Shown here: piece after piece, positions 20,677 to 29,232 of the stretch
How the letters are laid out: each line of letters starts with the position of its first letter
Position numbering within the stretch: position 1 is the first letter of the stretch
Source of the DNA: Halomonas sp. KAO
GTDB lineage: Bacteria; Pseudomonadota; Gammaproteobacteria; Pseudomonadales; Halomonadaceae
DNA length: 64,000 nucleotides
Assembly: GCF_015595025.1 (NCBI RefSeq)
Contig: NZ_JADNRL010000019.1
Span: 79,641-143,640, forward strand
Direction: 5' to 3'
The notes under the pieces: model-generated
Databases searched by the model: none
Told to the model about the DNA's origin: nothing
The model's input: only the letters and a program-made list of their open reading frames with translations
Translations under genes and position numbers: made by a program

Positions 20677-21305
20677 AGACATCACACCCCCTGGTTCTGG
20701 AAGAGATTCGGCTCGCCCTGGGAGGTCGTACACTGGTAGAGCTCGATGCCGTCATCGGCCCCGGGGAGGTGTTGACCGTGATGGGCCCCTCGGGCGCCGG
20801 CAAGTCGACCCTGCTGGCCATGATCGCCGGCTTCCTCGATCCCGCCTTCGAGGCCCGGGGGCGGGTATGGCTGCGCGGGCGCGATATCACGTCCCTGCCC
20901 GCCGAGGCCCGCGGCATCGGCCTGCTGTTCCAGGACCCGCTGCTCTTTCCTCACCTCTCGGTGGCCGGCAACCTGCGTTTCGGCATGCCTCGACGAGTCA
21001 AGGATAGGGCCGCTCGCATCGAGCAGGCACTGGCTGAGGTGGGCCTCGCCGGCTTCGGCCCCCGCGACCCGGCGACCCTCTCCGGCGGTCAACAGACACG
21101 CATCGCGCTGCTACGCCTGCTGCTCTCCGAGCCGGCCGCGGTGCTGCTCGATGAACCCTTCTCCCGGCTCGACCGCCAGCTGCGTCACGAGGTGCGCCAG
21201 CTGGTCTTCGACCGGCTGCGGCATGCCGGCCTGCCCAGCCTGCTGGTGACCCACGACCACGAGGATGCCGAGGACGCCGGCGGGCCGGTGATCACTCTCG
21301 GCTGA
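20673..21305 (+). CDS. ABC transporter ATP-binding protein, YnjD type
   Basis: 210 residues from ATG 20673, which overlaps the permease stop. All ATPase motifs are present: Walker A GPSGAGKST, Q-loop LLFQDPLLFPH, signature LSGGQQTRIALLR, Walker B AVLLDEPFSRLD and switch His VTHDHEDAE. It powers the YnjBC-like importer. Its last 14 bases overlap the converging hydroxylase gene. The frame is open further upstream, but that stretch encodes the permease in another frame. Confidence 0.92.
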   Translation: MKTSHPLVLEEIRLALGGRTLVELDAVIGPGEVLTVMGPSGAGKSTLLAMIAGFLDPAFEARGRVWLRGRDITSLPAEARGIGLLFQDPLLFPHLSVAGNLRFGMPRRVKDRAARIEQALAEVGLAGFGPRDPATLSGGQQTRIALLRLLLSEPAAVLLDEPFSRLDRQLRHEVRQLVFDRLRHAGLPSLLVTHDHEDAEDAGGPVITLG

Positions 21306-22131
21306 TCGGCTTGCCCTCCGGCTGTGGCACCGGTCGGCGGAAGGGTTGGGTAAGCATCTGACCCAGGCGCAGTTCGCGGGGGTCCCGGAAGATCTTGAGA
21401 CCGATCGTCATGCCCAGGTGCCCCTCCTCGGGCTGGGCACGATAGGTGCCGAACAGGCGATCCCACCAGGAGAGGTTGAAGCCGAAGTTGCTGTCGGTCT
21501 CATGCTGACGCCAGGAGTGGTGAACCCGGTGCATGTCGGGCGTCACCACCAGCCAGCGTAGCCAGCGGTCGAGCCGTGACGAGAGACGCACATTGGCGTG
21601 GTTGAACAGCGAGCTGGCGTTGAGGATCACCTCGAAGAGCAGCACCGCCACCGCCGGCGCCCCCAGCGCCAGCACCACCACGACCTTGAGCAGCATCGAG
21701 AGCAGGATCTCCAGCGGATGAAAGCGTAGCCCCGTGGTGACATCGATCTCCAGATCGGCGTGGTGCATTCGGTGCAGCCGCCACAGCCAGGGTACGGCGT
21801 GGAAGAGACGGTGCTGGAAATAGATGACGACATCCAGGGCCAGCACACAGAGCGGCACCGACAGCCACCAGGGCACCCCCAGCCAGGGCATCATCCCCCA
21901 GCCATGGGGTGCGATGGCCAGCGCCACACCCACCGCCGCCAGCGGAAATACCAGGCGCAGCGCCAGGGTGTCGACCACCACGATCATCAGGTTGGCGGGC
22001 CAGCGACGCCGCCTGGGCACCCGCTGCGGGCGACGCGAGGCCACAAGCTCCCAGCCGGCCATCGCCAGCAGCACACCGGCGAAGGCCACCAACCGCAACC
22101 AGGGCTCATGTTGCAGCAGCCCCTCAGGCAT
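21292..22131 (-). CDS. Sterol desaturase/fatty acid hydroxylase family protein
   Basis: 279 residues from ATG 22131, with AAGGAG eight bases upstream. Four to five hydrophobic segments surround the diiron histidine boxes HRLFH, HRMHH and HRVHH, plus NHANVRL, as in the sterol desaturase superfamily. Members hydroxylate or desaturate lipids or carotenoids at the membrane face. The gene overlaps the upstream TVP38-oxidoreductase stop by eight bases, so the two are translationally linked. The substrate is unknown; bacteria of this group do not make sterols, so a fatty or ether lipid is more likely. Confidence 0.88.
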   Translation of the reverse strand: MPEGLLQHEPWLRLVAFAGVLLAMAGWELVASRRPQRVPRRRRWPANLMIVVVDTLALRLVFPLAAVGVALAIAPHGWGMMPWLGVPWWLSVPLCVLALDVVIYFQHRLFHAVPWLWRLHRMHHADLEIDVTTGLRFHPLEILLSMLLKVVVVLALGAPAVAVLLFEVILNASSLFNHANVRLSSRLDRWLRWLVVTPDMHRVHHSWRQHETDSNFGFNLSWWDRLFGTYRAQPEEGHLGMTIGLKIFRDPRELRLGQMLTQPFRRPVPQPEGKPISRE

Positions 22132-24322
22132 AAGGCGACTCCTTGTTGCAGCCATCCCTGGACGGCTCGCGCTCACCGCGCCGCCAGGCAAAGTAGCGCG
22201 CCAGCCACCCCAGCAGGCGCTCCGGTTTATGGGCATTCTTCCACACCCCGGCGGCGGCCTTCACCGCCTCACTGCGGGTGGGGTAGGGGTGGATGGTGGA
22301 GAGCAGGCGATTGAGGCCGATCCCGCGGGTCATCGCCAGGGTGAAGGTCGCCAGCATCTCACCAGCCTCGGCACCGACAATGCTAGCCCCCAGGATGCGG
22401 TCACTCCCCGGGCGAGTCAGCACCTTGACGAAGCCCCGGGCCTCATCTTCGGCCAGGGCGCGATCCAGCTCACCCAGCGAATAGCGGGTTACCTCGACAT
22501 CGACACTCTTCTCTCGAGCCTCGCGTTCATTGAGCCCGACGCGCGCGATCTCCGGCGTGGTAAAGGTGACAGCCGGCAGCGCCTGGTAACTGACCCGGAA
22601 GCGCTTGACCTCCCCGAACAGGGCATTGACGGTGGCGTGCCAGGCCTGATGGGCACCGGCATGCGTCAGCTGGTAGGGCCCCACCACATCGCCACAGGCC
22701 CAGACATTGGGCAGCACGCTGCGCAGCGTCTCGTCCACCTCCAGGGTACCGTTCTGCCGGGTCTCGACTCCCAGCGCCTCGAGCCCCATGCCGGTCACAT
22801 TGGCTTCGCGGCCCACGGCCACCAGCAGATGGGTCAGGGGCAGGCGCGTATGGCTGTCATCGGCGTCGGCCACCTCGAGGGCGTGACCCTCGCCGTCGGC
22901 GACGATCCGCAGCGCCCGATGGCCCAGCAGCAGCTGCACTCCCTCCTCTTCCATGGCGACCTCGAGCTCCCTGGCCACCTCGGTATCCTCGCGGGGAAGG
23001 AGCTGTTCGGCAGACTCCACCAGGGTCACCCGGCTGCCCAGCATGGCGAGACTCTGCCCCAGCTCACAGCCGATCGGGCCACCCCCAAGCACCACCAGGC
23101 GCTCGGGCAGCGTATCGAGCTGCCAAAGGTTGTCGGACGTGAGCACCTTCACCGCCTCGATACCGGGCAGCTCAGGCACCCGCGGTCGCGCACCACTGGC
23201 GATGATCACCTGCCGTGTGGTCAGGGTACGCTCCCCTTCGGGCGTCGCCACCCTGACCTCCCAGGGGCTCGTCAGTCGCGCATCGCCCTCGAGGACGTCC
23301 ACGCCCAGGCCACGATAACGCTCGGGACTGTCGTGGGGCTCGATGCGCTCGATGGCATCCTCTACATGGGCCATCACCGCCGCGAAATCTACCCTGGGTT
23401 CCGCTACCCGGACGCCATAGCGACCCGCCCGTCTAATCTCCCGGACCGAGCGTGCCGCGCGAATCAGTGCCTTGGAGGGCACGCAGCCGGTATTGAGGCA
23501 GTCGCCTCCCATGCGCTCCCGCTCCACCAGGGTCACTCGAGCGCGCACGGCGGCGCCGATGTAACTGGCCACCAGCCCCGCCGCACCCGCGCCGATCACC
23601 ACGATATCGCGGTCGAACCTCCCGGGGCGCCGGTAGCGACGGGCCAGGGCCCGGCGCCGAACCACCGCCACCACGCCCCTGGCGAGCCAGGGAAAGAGGC
23701 CAATCAACACGAAGGAGAGCAGCAGCGAGGGTGACAGGATATCGCCCAGTGACTCCAGGTCGGCCAGCTCACTGCCGGCATTCACGAACACCACGGTGCC
23801 CGGCAGCATGCCCAGTTGACTGACCCAGTAGAAGGTGGACAGCCGCATGCGCGTCAGGCCCACCACCAGATTGATCACGAAGAACGGGAACAGCGGAATC
23901 AGGCGCAGGGTAAAGAGATAGAGGGCACCCTCGCGTCGAATACCGGCATTGATGCGCTCCAGCTGGCGGGCATAGCGCCGCTCCAGTGGCCCGCGCAACA
24001 GGGTGCGCGCGATCAGGGCCGCCAGGGTCGCCCCGATGGTGCTGGCAAAGGAGACCAGCAGCAGCCCCCCGCCCAGACCGAACAGGGTGCCGCTGAGCAC
24101 CGTCATCAGGGCCGCCCCCGGCAGGGAGAGCGCCGCCATCGCGACATAGAAAAGGAAGAAGCCACCGATCACCGTCACCGGCTCTCGCGACAGCCAGGCA
24201 TGAAAGCGCGCCTGCTCGGCCTGCAGCACCTCCAGGGTCAGGTAATCATTGGCACCGGACAGAAAGAAGGCCACCACCAGGGCGGCAATCAGCAGGAGTA
24301 ACAGCAGTCGATGTGAGCGCAT
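22124..24322 (-). CDS. Fusion of TVP38/TMEM64 membrane domain with pyridine nucleotide-disulfide reductase
   Basis: 732 residues from ATG 24322 (GAGGAGG five bases upstream). The first ~240 residues form a DedA-like TVP38/TMEM64 membrane domain with LPGAALMTVLSGTLFG and a second repeat near LGMLPGTVVF. The rest is a complete flavoprotein like dihydrolipoamide or mercuric reductase: IVVIGAGAAGLVASYIGA for FAD, redox-active pair in GGDCLNTGCVPSK, NAD loop VVLGGGPIGCELGQSLAM, and C-terminal IHPYPTRSEAVK with the His-Glu pair. The fusion places a thiol oxidoreductase at the membrane. The substrate is unknown. Confidence 0.9.
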   Translation of the reverse strand: MRSHRLLLLLLIAALVVAFFLSGANDYLTLEVLQAEQARFHAWLSREPVTVIGGFFLFYVAMAALSLPGAALMTVLSGTLFGLGGGLLLVSFASTIGATLAALIARTLLRGPLERRYARQLERINAGIRREGALYLFTLRLIPLFPFFVINLVVGLTRMRLSTFYWVSQLGMLPGTVVFVNAGSELADLESLGDILSPSLLLSFVLIGLFPWLARGVVAVVRRRALARRYRRPGRFDRDIVVIGAGAAGLVASYIGAAVRARVTLVERERMGGDCLNTGCVPSKALIRAARSVREIRRAGRYGVRVAEPRVDFAAVMAHVEDAIERIEPHDSPERYRGLGVDVLEGDARLTSPWEVRVATPEGERTLTTRQVIIASGARPRVPELPGIEAVKVLTSDNLWQLDTLPERLVVLGGGPIGCELGQSLAMLGSRVTLVESAEQLLPREDTEVARELEVAMEEEGVQLLLGHRALRIVADGEGHALEVADADDSHTRLPLTHLLVAVGREANVTGMGLEALGVETRQNGTLEVDETLRSVLPNVWACGDVVGPYQLTHAGAHQAWHATVNALFGEVKRFRVSYQALPAVTFTTPEIARVGLNEREAREKSVDVEVTRYSLGELDRALAEDEARGFVKVLTRPGSDRILGASIVGAEAGEMLATFTLAMTRGIGLNRLLSTIHPYPTRSEAVKAAAGVWKNAHKPERLLGWLARYFAWRRGEREPSRDGCNKESPYA

Positions 24323-24425
24323 CGGGCCTCCTCGGGCCTGAAAGGACAAGAAAATAAAGAAAAGGCGAGAAATGAAAGCGTGAATCTGAGTCGTCGGTGG
24401 TACGGTATCCTTACGCTTCAATCCC

Positions 24426-25133
24426 ATGATGGCCATGGAGACGATGCCCAACCCACCGCTGAGCCTGATCATTCCCGTGTTGAATGAAGCCGCAACGATC
24501 ACGACCACCCTGAGCAGGCTTGCTCCCCTGCGCCAAGATGGCACGGAGGTGATCGTGGTCGATGGCGGCAGCCGGGATGGTACCCCTGAACTGGCCCGAC
24601 CTCACTGCGAAAGGCTGATTAAAGCACCCTGCGGGCGGGCACGACAGATGAACCGCGGGGCAGAGGTGGCCCGTGGCGAGGCGCTGCTCTTTCTGCATGC
24701 GGACACTCACCTGCCCGACAATGCCGATAGCCATATCGACCAGGCACTCTCCCGGGAACGCTGCTGGGGAAGATTCGATATCCGCCTGGAGGGTGATAGC
24801 CGACTGCTGCCGGTGGTGGCTCGCGCCATGAACCTGCGCTCGCGACTGACCGGCATCGCGACCGGCGACCAGGCGCTGTTCATGACGCGCGCCGCCTTCG
24901 ATGCCGTAGGGGGCTTCCCCGACCAGCCACTGATGGAGGATATCGCCATCAGTCGTCGCCTCGGGCGACTCTCTCCCCCGGCCTGCCTGCGCTCGCGGGT
25001 GACCAGCTCCGGTCGCCGCTGGGACAGCCAGGGCCCCTGGCGTACCATCTGGCTGATGTGGCGACTGCGCTTGCGATACTGGCGGGGAGCACCACCCGAG
25101 ACACTGGCCAGGGAGTATCGACATGTGCGCTGA
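24426..25133 (+). CDS. Family 2 glycosyltransferase (TIGR04283, arsenosugar-type)
   Basis: 235 residues of GT-A fold: SLIIPVLNEAATITTTLSRL at the N-terminus, VIVVDGGSRDGT, then GRARQMNRGA, LFLHADTHLP with the metal-binding DxD-like HAD, and DQALFMTRAAFDAVGGFP. This pattern belongs to the TIGR04283 group, often called arsenosugar biosynthesis glycosyltransferases. It overlaps the next gene by 11 bases and diverges from the TVP38 fusion gene. Several ATGs lie near the start; 24426, 24435 or 24444 are all possible. Actual involvement in arsenic chemistry is not shown here. Confidence 0.85.
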   Translation: MMAMETMPNPPLSLIIPVLNEAATITTTLSRLAPLRQDGTEVIVVDGGSRDGTPELARPHCERLIKAPCGRARQMNRGAEVARGEALLFLHADTHLPDNADSHIDQALSRERCWGRFDIRLEGDSRLLPVVARAMNLRSRLTGIATGDQALFMTRAAFDAVGGFPDQPLMEDIAISRRLGRLSPPACLRSRVTSSGRRWDSQGPWRTIWLMWRLRLRYWRGAPPETLAREYRHVR

Positions 25134-25788
25134 AGGGGTCGCCGGCAGGGTCAGGCTCGCCATCCTGGCCAAGGCCCCGATTCCCGGAAGCGTCAAGACA
25201 CGCCTCATTCCGGGCTGCGGTGCCGAAGAGGCCGCCCGTGTTCATGCGAGCCTGCTTCGCCACACCCTGGCCGTGGCCTGTGCGGCCCTGCCGGCGAAGC
25301 GGATCACGCTGTGTACGGCCCTCGAGCATGAGCACCCGCTGTTTCTCGAGCTGGCGACGAAACATGGCGTCGCCCGGCATGCGCAGCCCGAGGGTGACCT
25401 GGGCGAGCGCATGCGATTCGCGCTGACGCCGGGTCCGGCGATGGTTATCGGCAGTGACTGCCCGACACTGACGCCCGAGCTGCTGAGCGCCTGTGCCGAG
25501 GCCTTGGCCGATCACGACGCCGCCTGCCTGCCGGCAGAGGATGGCGGCTATGCACTGCTCGGCCTCCACGAGGCCCACCCCAGCCTCTTCACCGATATCG
25601 ACTGGGGCAGCGGGCGCGTCATGGCCCAGACCCGCCAACGCCTGGATGCCCTGGGCTGGCGCCTGGCCTGCCCGGCCACCGTGTGGGACGTCGACCGCCC
25701 CGAGGACCTGAGGCGCTGGCGACACGCTTCCCGCAGCCGTTACACCACCTCCCCTTCTCCTTCGGATGACGCCCAGCGCAGCCGATGA
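25123..25788 (+). CDS. Nucleotidyl/glycosyltransferase (TIGR04282, DUF2064)
   Basis: 221 residues. LAILAKAPIPGSVKTRLIPG is the N-terminal signature of the TIGR04282/DUF2064 group, followed by VIGSDCPTLTPELLS and AEDGGYALLGL, which resemble nucleotidyltransferase metal and substrate loops. Members are regularly encoded together with TIGR04283 proteins, as here with an 11-base overlap. The two probably act in one glycosylation pathway. The last 49 bases overlap the converging amidase gene. Confidence 0.85.
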   Translation: MCAEGVAGRVRLAILAKAPIPGSVKTRLIPGCGAEEAARVHASLLRHTLAVACAALPAKRITLCTALEHEHPLFLELATKHGVARHAQPEGDLGERMRFALTPGPAMVIGSDCPTLTPELLSACAEALADHDAACLPAEDGGYALLGLHEAHPSLFTDIDWGSGRVMAQTRQRLDALGWRLACPATVWDVDRPEDLRRWRHASRSRYTTSPSPSDDAQRSR

Positions 25789-26513
25789 GGGTCGAACCCT
25801 GACCCAAGACCCGGCTTGATGATCTGAAAATAGGGCGACAGGTCGAAGTCGCGAGGCGTAAACAGGCTGAAGTGTCGGCGGCGAAAGATCCGGCGGCGAC
25901 ATTCGGCGCAGCGCTGCTCATCTCTCAGCCACTCCTCGATGGGAAGAATGGGGTAGTTGATAAACTGGAACGCTTCGGCAAGCAGCGTCGAGCAGATTGC
26001 ACGGGTCGGGTCGCCACTACCCAGTGCCAGCATTCCACGCCGCCAGGGAACCGGAACCGGAGGGAGCGGCATCAGGTAGCGTGCCAGGTCGAAGATATTG
26101 CGCAGATCATAGCGTTGGCCGACGCGATGGGTAGCATGCTCTATCAATTGCTGGATGTCGTTATCGGCGAGGCCAACGGGGCGACAGATCCGCAAGGGGT
26201 ACCCACTGAACTCATCGTAACCGACCAGACGGACCCCCTCGGCCAGGTCCGCCTCGACGAATGCGGAGCCGGGCGCGCCCCCGGCCCCTATCGCCGCCTC
26301 GGATCCGACAAACAACGCCGCATGTGACCAGGACGACTGGGTCAGGTACTTGATGACAGTGCTCAAGCGTGATGATCCTTCGACCAGCAGGACGTCACCG
26401 GGAAGCAGACAGCACCACACCTCGCCAACCGTCACCGACTCGGGCCGGTGCCATGGCCTGGGCCTCGACAGCCAGCAACTAATGCGATAGCCACAGCTCT
26501 CCAGGGCTTTCAT
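25740..26513 (-). CDS. YiiX/permuted NlpC-P60 papain-like hydrolase
   Basis: 257 residues. The order of catalytic elements is circularly permuted: the His comes first in SSWSHAALFVG, and the Cys later in RAICSTLLAEAFQ, as in the YiiX/YebB and LRAT-like branch of NlpC/P60. GDVLLVEGSSRLSTVIKYL is the usual opening. There is no clear signal peptide. ATG 26513 is preceded by GGAGG at seven bases; a GTG two codons upstream is less suitable. Such enzymes may cleave amide or ester bonds of lipids or peptides; the substrate is unknown. Confidence 0.8.
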   Translation of the reverse strand: MKALESCGYRISCWLSRPRPWHRPESVTVGEVWCCLLPGDVLLVEGSSRLSTVIKYLTQSSWSHAALFVGSEAAIGAGGAPGSAFVEADLAEGVRLVGYDEFSGYPLRICRPVGLADNDIQQLIEHATHRVGQRYDLRNIFDLARYLMPLPPVPVPWRRGMLALGSGDPTRAICSTLLAEAFQFINYPILPIEEWLRDEQRCAECRRRIFRRRHFSLFTPRDFDLSPYFQIIKPGLGSGFDPHRLRWASSEGEGEVV

Positions 26514-26727
26514 CCCCACCCCTCCACACGTGTCCCTATGGATCAGTATCGTCCAGTGCGCTTGTTTTTTGTCGCTGGAGACAGCATCGGCTTACACTCA
26601 CCGTGAAGGAGGCTTGCAACCCTGAACTCAAGCAGCAAGCACAGTGCCACCGATGAGAGTCAGGCGACGAAAGGGGTGCATCAGAAGTTCCTGCGCCTGT
26701 CCCCCCAAGATATTGGAGACAACCCTT

Positions 26728-27342
26728 ATGGAAGACCCGGCCGCGAGCGAGGGTGACAGGCTTGCCAATCAGCGATCGACACGCCTGGAGCATCTTTCAT
26801 CGATCAGACCCAAACTGGTCGCTTTCGCCAGGATGCATCTACGCGACAGTGCAATGGCAGAGGATGCCGTTCAGGAAGCCCTGATGGCGGCTATCGAGAA
26901 GGATGCCACCTTCGCGGGTCGTTCCGGCTATGACACCTGGGTGTTTGGAATATTGAAGTACAAGATTCTCGATATCATGCGCTACCAGAAGCGCCAGGGG
27001 CGGCTCCAGCCTCTCGATGACGAGGAGAGTGATGAGGTCATCGATCGACAGTTTCGAAAAAACGGACGCTGGGAAGCCCGTTCTCGCCCGGCAAGCTGGG
27101 GAGATCCTGACGCCGTCGTCGAAAGCCAGCACTTCTGGAAGGTGTTCGACGCCTGCATGATCGCACTGCCGGAGAATACTGCCCGGGTCTTCTCGCTGCG
27201 CGAACTGATGGGACTCTCTACCGAGGAGATCTGCCGGCTGCTCGAGATTCGGGAAAACAATTGCTGGGTGATTCTGCACCGTGCGCGCCTTCGTCTACGC
27301 CAATGCATCGAGAAAGGCTGGTTGGAAGGAGAAACATCATGA
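26728..27342 (+). CDS. ECF-type RNA polymerase sigma factor
   Basis: 204 residues from ATG 26728 with GGAG nine bases upstream. Region 2 (about 20-90) shows DSAMAEDAVQEALMAAIEK and YDTWVFGILKYKILDIMR; region 4 (about 145-200) shows FSLRELMGLSTEEICRLL and RENNCWVILHRARLRLRQC. A longer linker than usual, with an acidic stretch DDEESDE, joins the two. The stop overlaps the start of the anti-sigma gene (ATGA). Targets probably include nearby secreted-protein genes, by analogy with other ECF loci. Confidence 0.93.
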   Translation: MEDPAASEGDRLANQRSTRLEHLSSIRPKLVAFARMHLRDSAMAEDAVQEALMAAIEKDATFAGRSGYDTWVFGILKYKILDIMRYQKRQGRLQPLDDEESDEVIDRQFRKNGRWEARSRPASWGDPDAVVESQHFWKVFDACMIALPENTARVFSLRELMGLSTEEICRLLEIRENNCWVILHRARLRLRQCIEKGWLEGETS

Positions 27343-27542
27343 TGATGTGCAAAGAGGCCACACGGCTGATGTCACTCAAGCATGAACGCAACCTGACCCT
27401 TCAGGAAAGGGTTTCACTACGGTTTCACCTGTCAATGTGCGGTGCCTGCAGGCAGTGTGACAGGCAGTTTACGCTGCTTCGAGAGGCCTGCAGGCGATAC
27501 GGCTCTGACCATCGGGTGGATCACGAAGACGACGGGCGCTGA
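27339..27542 (+). CDS. Zinc-finger anti-sigma factor (ZAS/zf-HC2), small
   Basis: 67 residues translated from ATG 27339 overlapping the sigma stop codon. The motif CKEATRL... with HLSMCGACRQC matches the His-x3-Cys-x2-Cys zinc site of ZAS anti-sigma proteins. There is no membrane segment, so this is a soluble, probably redox- or metal-responsive form. Another Cys lies in the CRRYG helix. It should bind and inhibit the sigma factor encoded just before it. Confidence 0.88.
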   Translation: MMMCKEATRLMSLKHERNLTLQERVSLRFHLSMCGACRQCDRQFTLLREACRRYGSDHRVDHEDDGR

Positions 27543-27572
27543 CGCGTCCGTCGGAGCCCCACTCCATTGATG

Positions 27573-28031
27573 TCACCGGTCGGCGGCAGCGCTTGCCACG
27601 CTTTCCAGTACACCGGCGACCTTGTCCAGCGGCAGATCACACTCCTCCAGGGAGTGACGCTCGGCCAGATAGAGAGGCGAGTTCCACTCCAGCCTGACGC
27701 CCTCGTCGACTTCACGGACCACGATCTTCTGGGGCAGATCCAGCGCCATGCTTCCCCGACACTGCATCATCGGCGTTCCCACCTTCGGGTTGCCGAAGAT
27801 AAAGGTACGGGTTGCGGGCAGCGTGAGCCCAACTCCTTCCGCGTTGGCGGCGTGGTCGACAACCGTCATCAGCGTCAGCCCCTTCTCCTCGAGGGCGCCA
27901 CGAAGCCGCTGCTCGACACTCTCGATACCATCACTCGACTGCAGGTGCATCACCCCATGCTCTTGCGCCTGCACTATCACCGGCATGGCCACGAGCATGG
28001 TCATTGCCGCCCCGATCAGACACTTTCTCAT
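27573..28031 (-). CDS. DUF302 domain protein, secreted
   Basis: 152 residues with a signal peptide (about 1-22, ending VIVQAQ). The remainder is a DUF302 domain: DGIESVEQRLRGALEEKGLTL, TLPATRTFIFGNPKVGTPMM and DLPQKIVVREVDEGVRLEW. DUF302 proteins are small alpha/beta proteins of unknown function, often periplasmic and linked to stress or metal genes. It converges on the ECF sigma pair. The frame is open 15 codons further upstream, but ATG 28031 gives a proper signal peptide. Confidence 0.88.
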   Translation of the reverse strand: MRKCLIGAAMTMLVAMPVIVQAQEHGVMHLQSSDGIESVEQRLRGALEEKGLTLMTVVDHAANAEGVGLTLPATRTFIFGNPKVGTPMMQCRGSMALDLPQKIVVREVDEGVRLEWNSPLYLAERHSLEECDLPLDKVAGVLESVASAAADR

Positions 28032-28079
28032 GATACCGGCTCTCTCTTTTGTTGAGTTCCCTATCAGGATGGCCAAGAA

Positions 28080-28139
28080 CAGCCCCCCTGAAAAGCCCCG
28101 AGCCTGATCCTTCAGGTTCGGGGCTTTTCAGGGGGCTGG
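28080..28139. terminator. Very long hairpin, bidirectional terminator candidate
   Basis: Arms of about 24 bp (28084-28107 with 28112-28135, one G-T pair and a small bulge further out) close on a four-base loop TCCT. The arms contain GAAAAGCCCCGA and its complement. It lies just past the stop of the small secreted-protein gene on the minus strand and upstream of DUF302, so it probably separates the two transcripts. Confidence 0.8.
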
Positions 28140-28143
28140 TTGA

Positions 28144-28401
28144 CTATAGCCACCAGTAGCGCAAGTGGTCCTGTGTAACTCCCTTCTCGTTACTTGCTCC
28201 TCTGGGCTGTTCTCTTCCACTCTGGCTGATATCTCTTTCAACGCTCCTTCCCCCAAAACCTTCGTCCTGAGAGACCGGCCCGGCACTATCCTCATACAAA
28301 GACTTGCGGCGCTTCTCAAGATACTCGGAATCCATCGCCATTAGGGGTCCGGCACTAAGCATAAGAGCTATCATGGCAATAACTGCAGATCGAATATTCA
28401 T
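28144..28401 (-). CDS. Small secreted protein of unknown function
   Basis: 85 residues. A clear signal peptide (SAVIAMIALMLSAGPLMAMD) leaves a mature part of about 62 residues that is charged, rich in Glu, Arg, Ser and Gly, and ends in aromatic residues YWWL. I recognise no domain. It has its own strong hairpin terminator and lies near an ECF sigma pair, so it may be an envelope-stress product, but that is only suggestion. No cysteine is present in the mature part. Confidence 0.6.
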   Translation of the reverse strand: MNIRSAVIAMIALMLSAGPLMAMDSEYLEKRRKSLYEDSAGPVSQDEGFGGRSVERDISQSGREQPRGASNEKGVTQDHLRYWWL

Positions 28402-29232
28402 AACAACACCTCATGTTTTCTGGCACTACCAAGACCTTCGCTCGGGTCTTGCCACTTTGTCCCTATGGCTACCACTTTCCTTACACCAGAAAATCGAAAC
28501 TAATTACCCTGCCTCACTCACGAGGGCTCTGATCGAACGGCCTGAACCGGCTGGCTGCCTTGCCACCGGGGAGACCTGATAATATGAGCATGATGCCTCA
28601 GGCTCCTCCTGCATCTGGGCATCAAGATGCTGGACCGCTTGAAGCGACCAGGAGATCATGTAACGGGCGACCATCAGCAGAGTACGCCTGGTGCGGGGTG
28701 GGGTATGTCCGTGTGACCATCGACGACCACCTCATGTGGCCTTTTTGGCAGCGTTCATTCTGATGAAACGAGATGGAGTGCTTTTCTGGCCCTACTGTGA
28801 TCCGTGCGCTACTACTCCGGGCCTGTTGTTTATCGTCTGTCAGTTAGCATAATCACGCGGCCATGCAACAAGATGACACTTCAGCCATTCCAGAGCCATG
28901 CTCGAAATAGGTAACGTATTGGGCAGTGTAACGCCGATCTTTGGTTTGTCCTTAGGCTCTGCCCGAAATCTTTCTGCGCTCGGCTATACGGCGTTAACAA
29001 TCGAATCAAAGCGCTCACTTACCCTCCGTAAACTCGTGCGCGAGCCCGGTCCGTCTTTTCGCCGACTTTTCCTTGTCTAACCTTCGCTCGCCGACTTTTC
29101 AGACAAAGCCTGGATGCGGATTATCGTGAGACGGGTTCGGACTTATCGAGCGTAATAGTGCTGGCGTTAGATATTCTTTTCTCCACATAATAATATATAA
29201 GCCTGAGGAGTATCATCGTGCAGCCTAAAGCG
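28402..29232. other. Gene-poor region with lower GC
   Basis: I find no convincing gene in these 831 bases; the open frames lack ribosome sites and family motifs. Features: a short hairpin AAGACC/GGTCTT near 28430-28456, and an element reading GGCTCTGCCCGAAATCTTTC near 28957-28976 that looks like one end of an insertion sequence without a matching partner in the window. CGCCGACTTTTC is repeated twice near 29060-29100. It may be a decayed mobile insertion. Confidence 0.5.

Noticed and set aside
21824..23734. 636-codon plus-strand frame opposite the hydroxylase and TVP38-reductase genes
   Set aside because: It crosses two genuine genes, lacks a ribosome site and matches no family pattern.
28898..29080. 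Possible 60-residue gene in the low-GC region
   Set aside because: No ribosome site, no family pattern, and it overlaps the insertion-sequence-like end.
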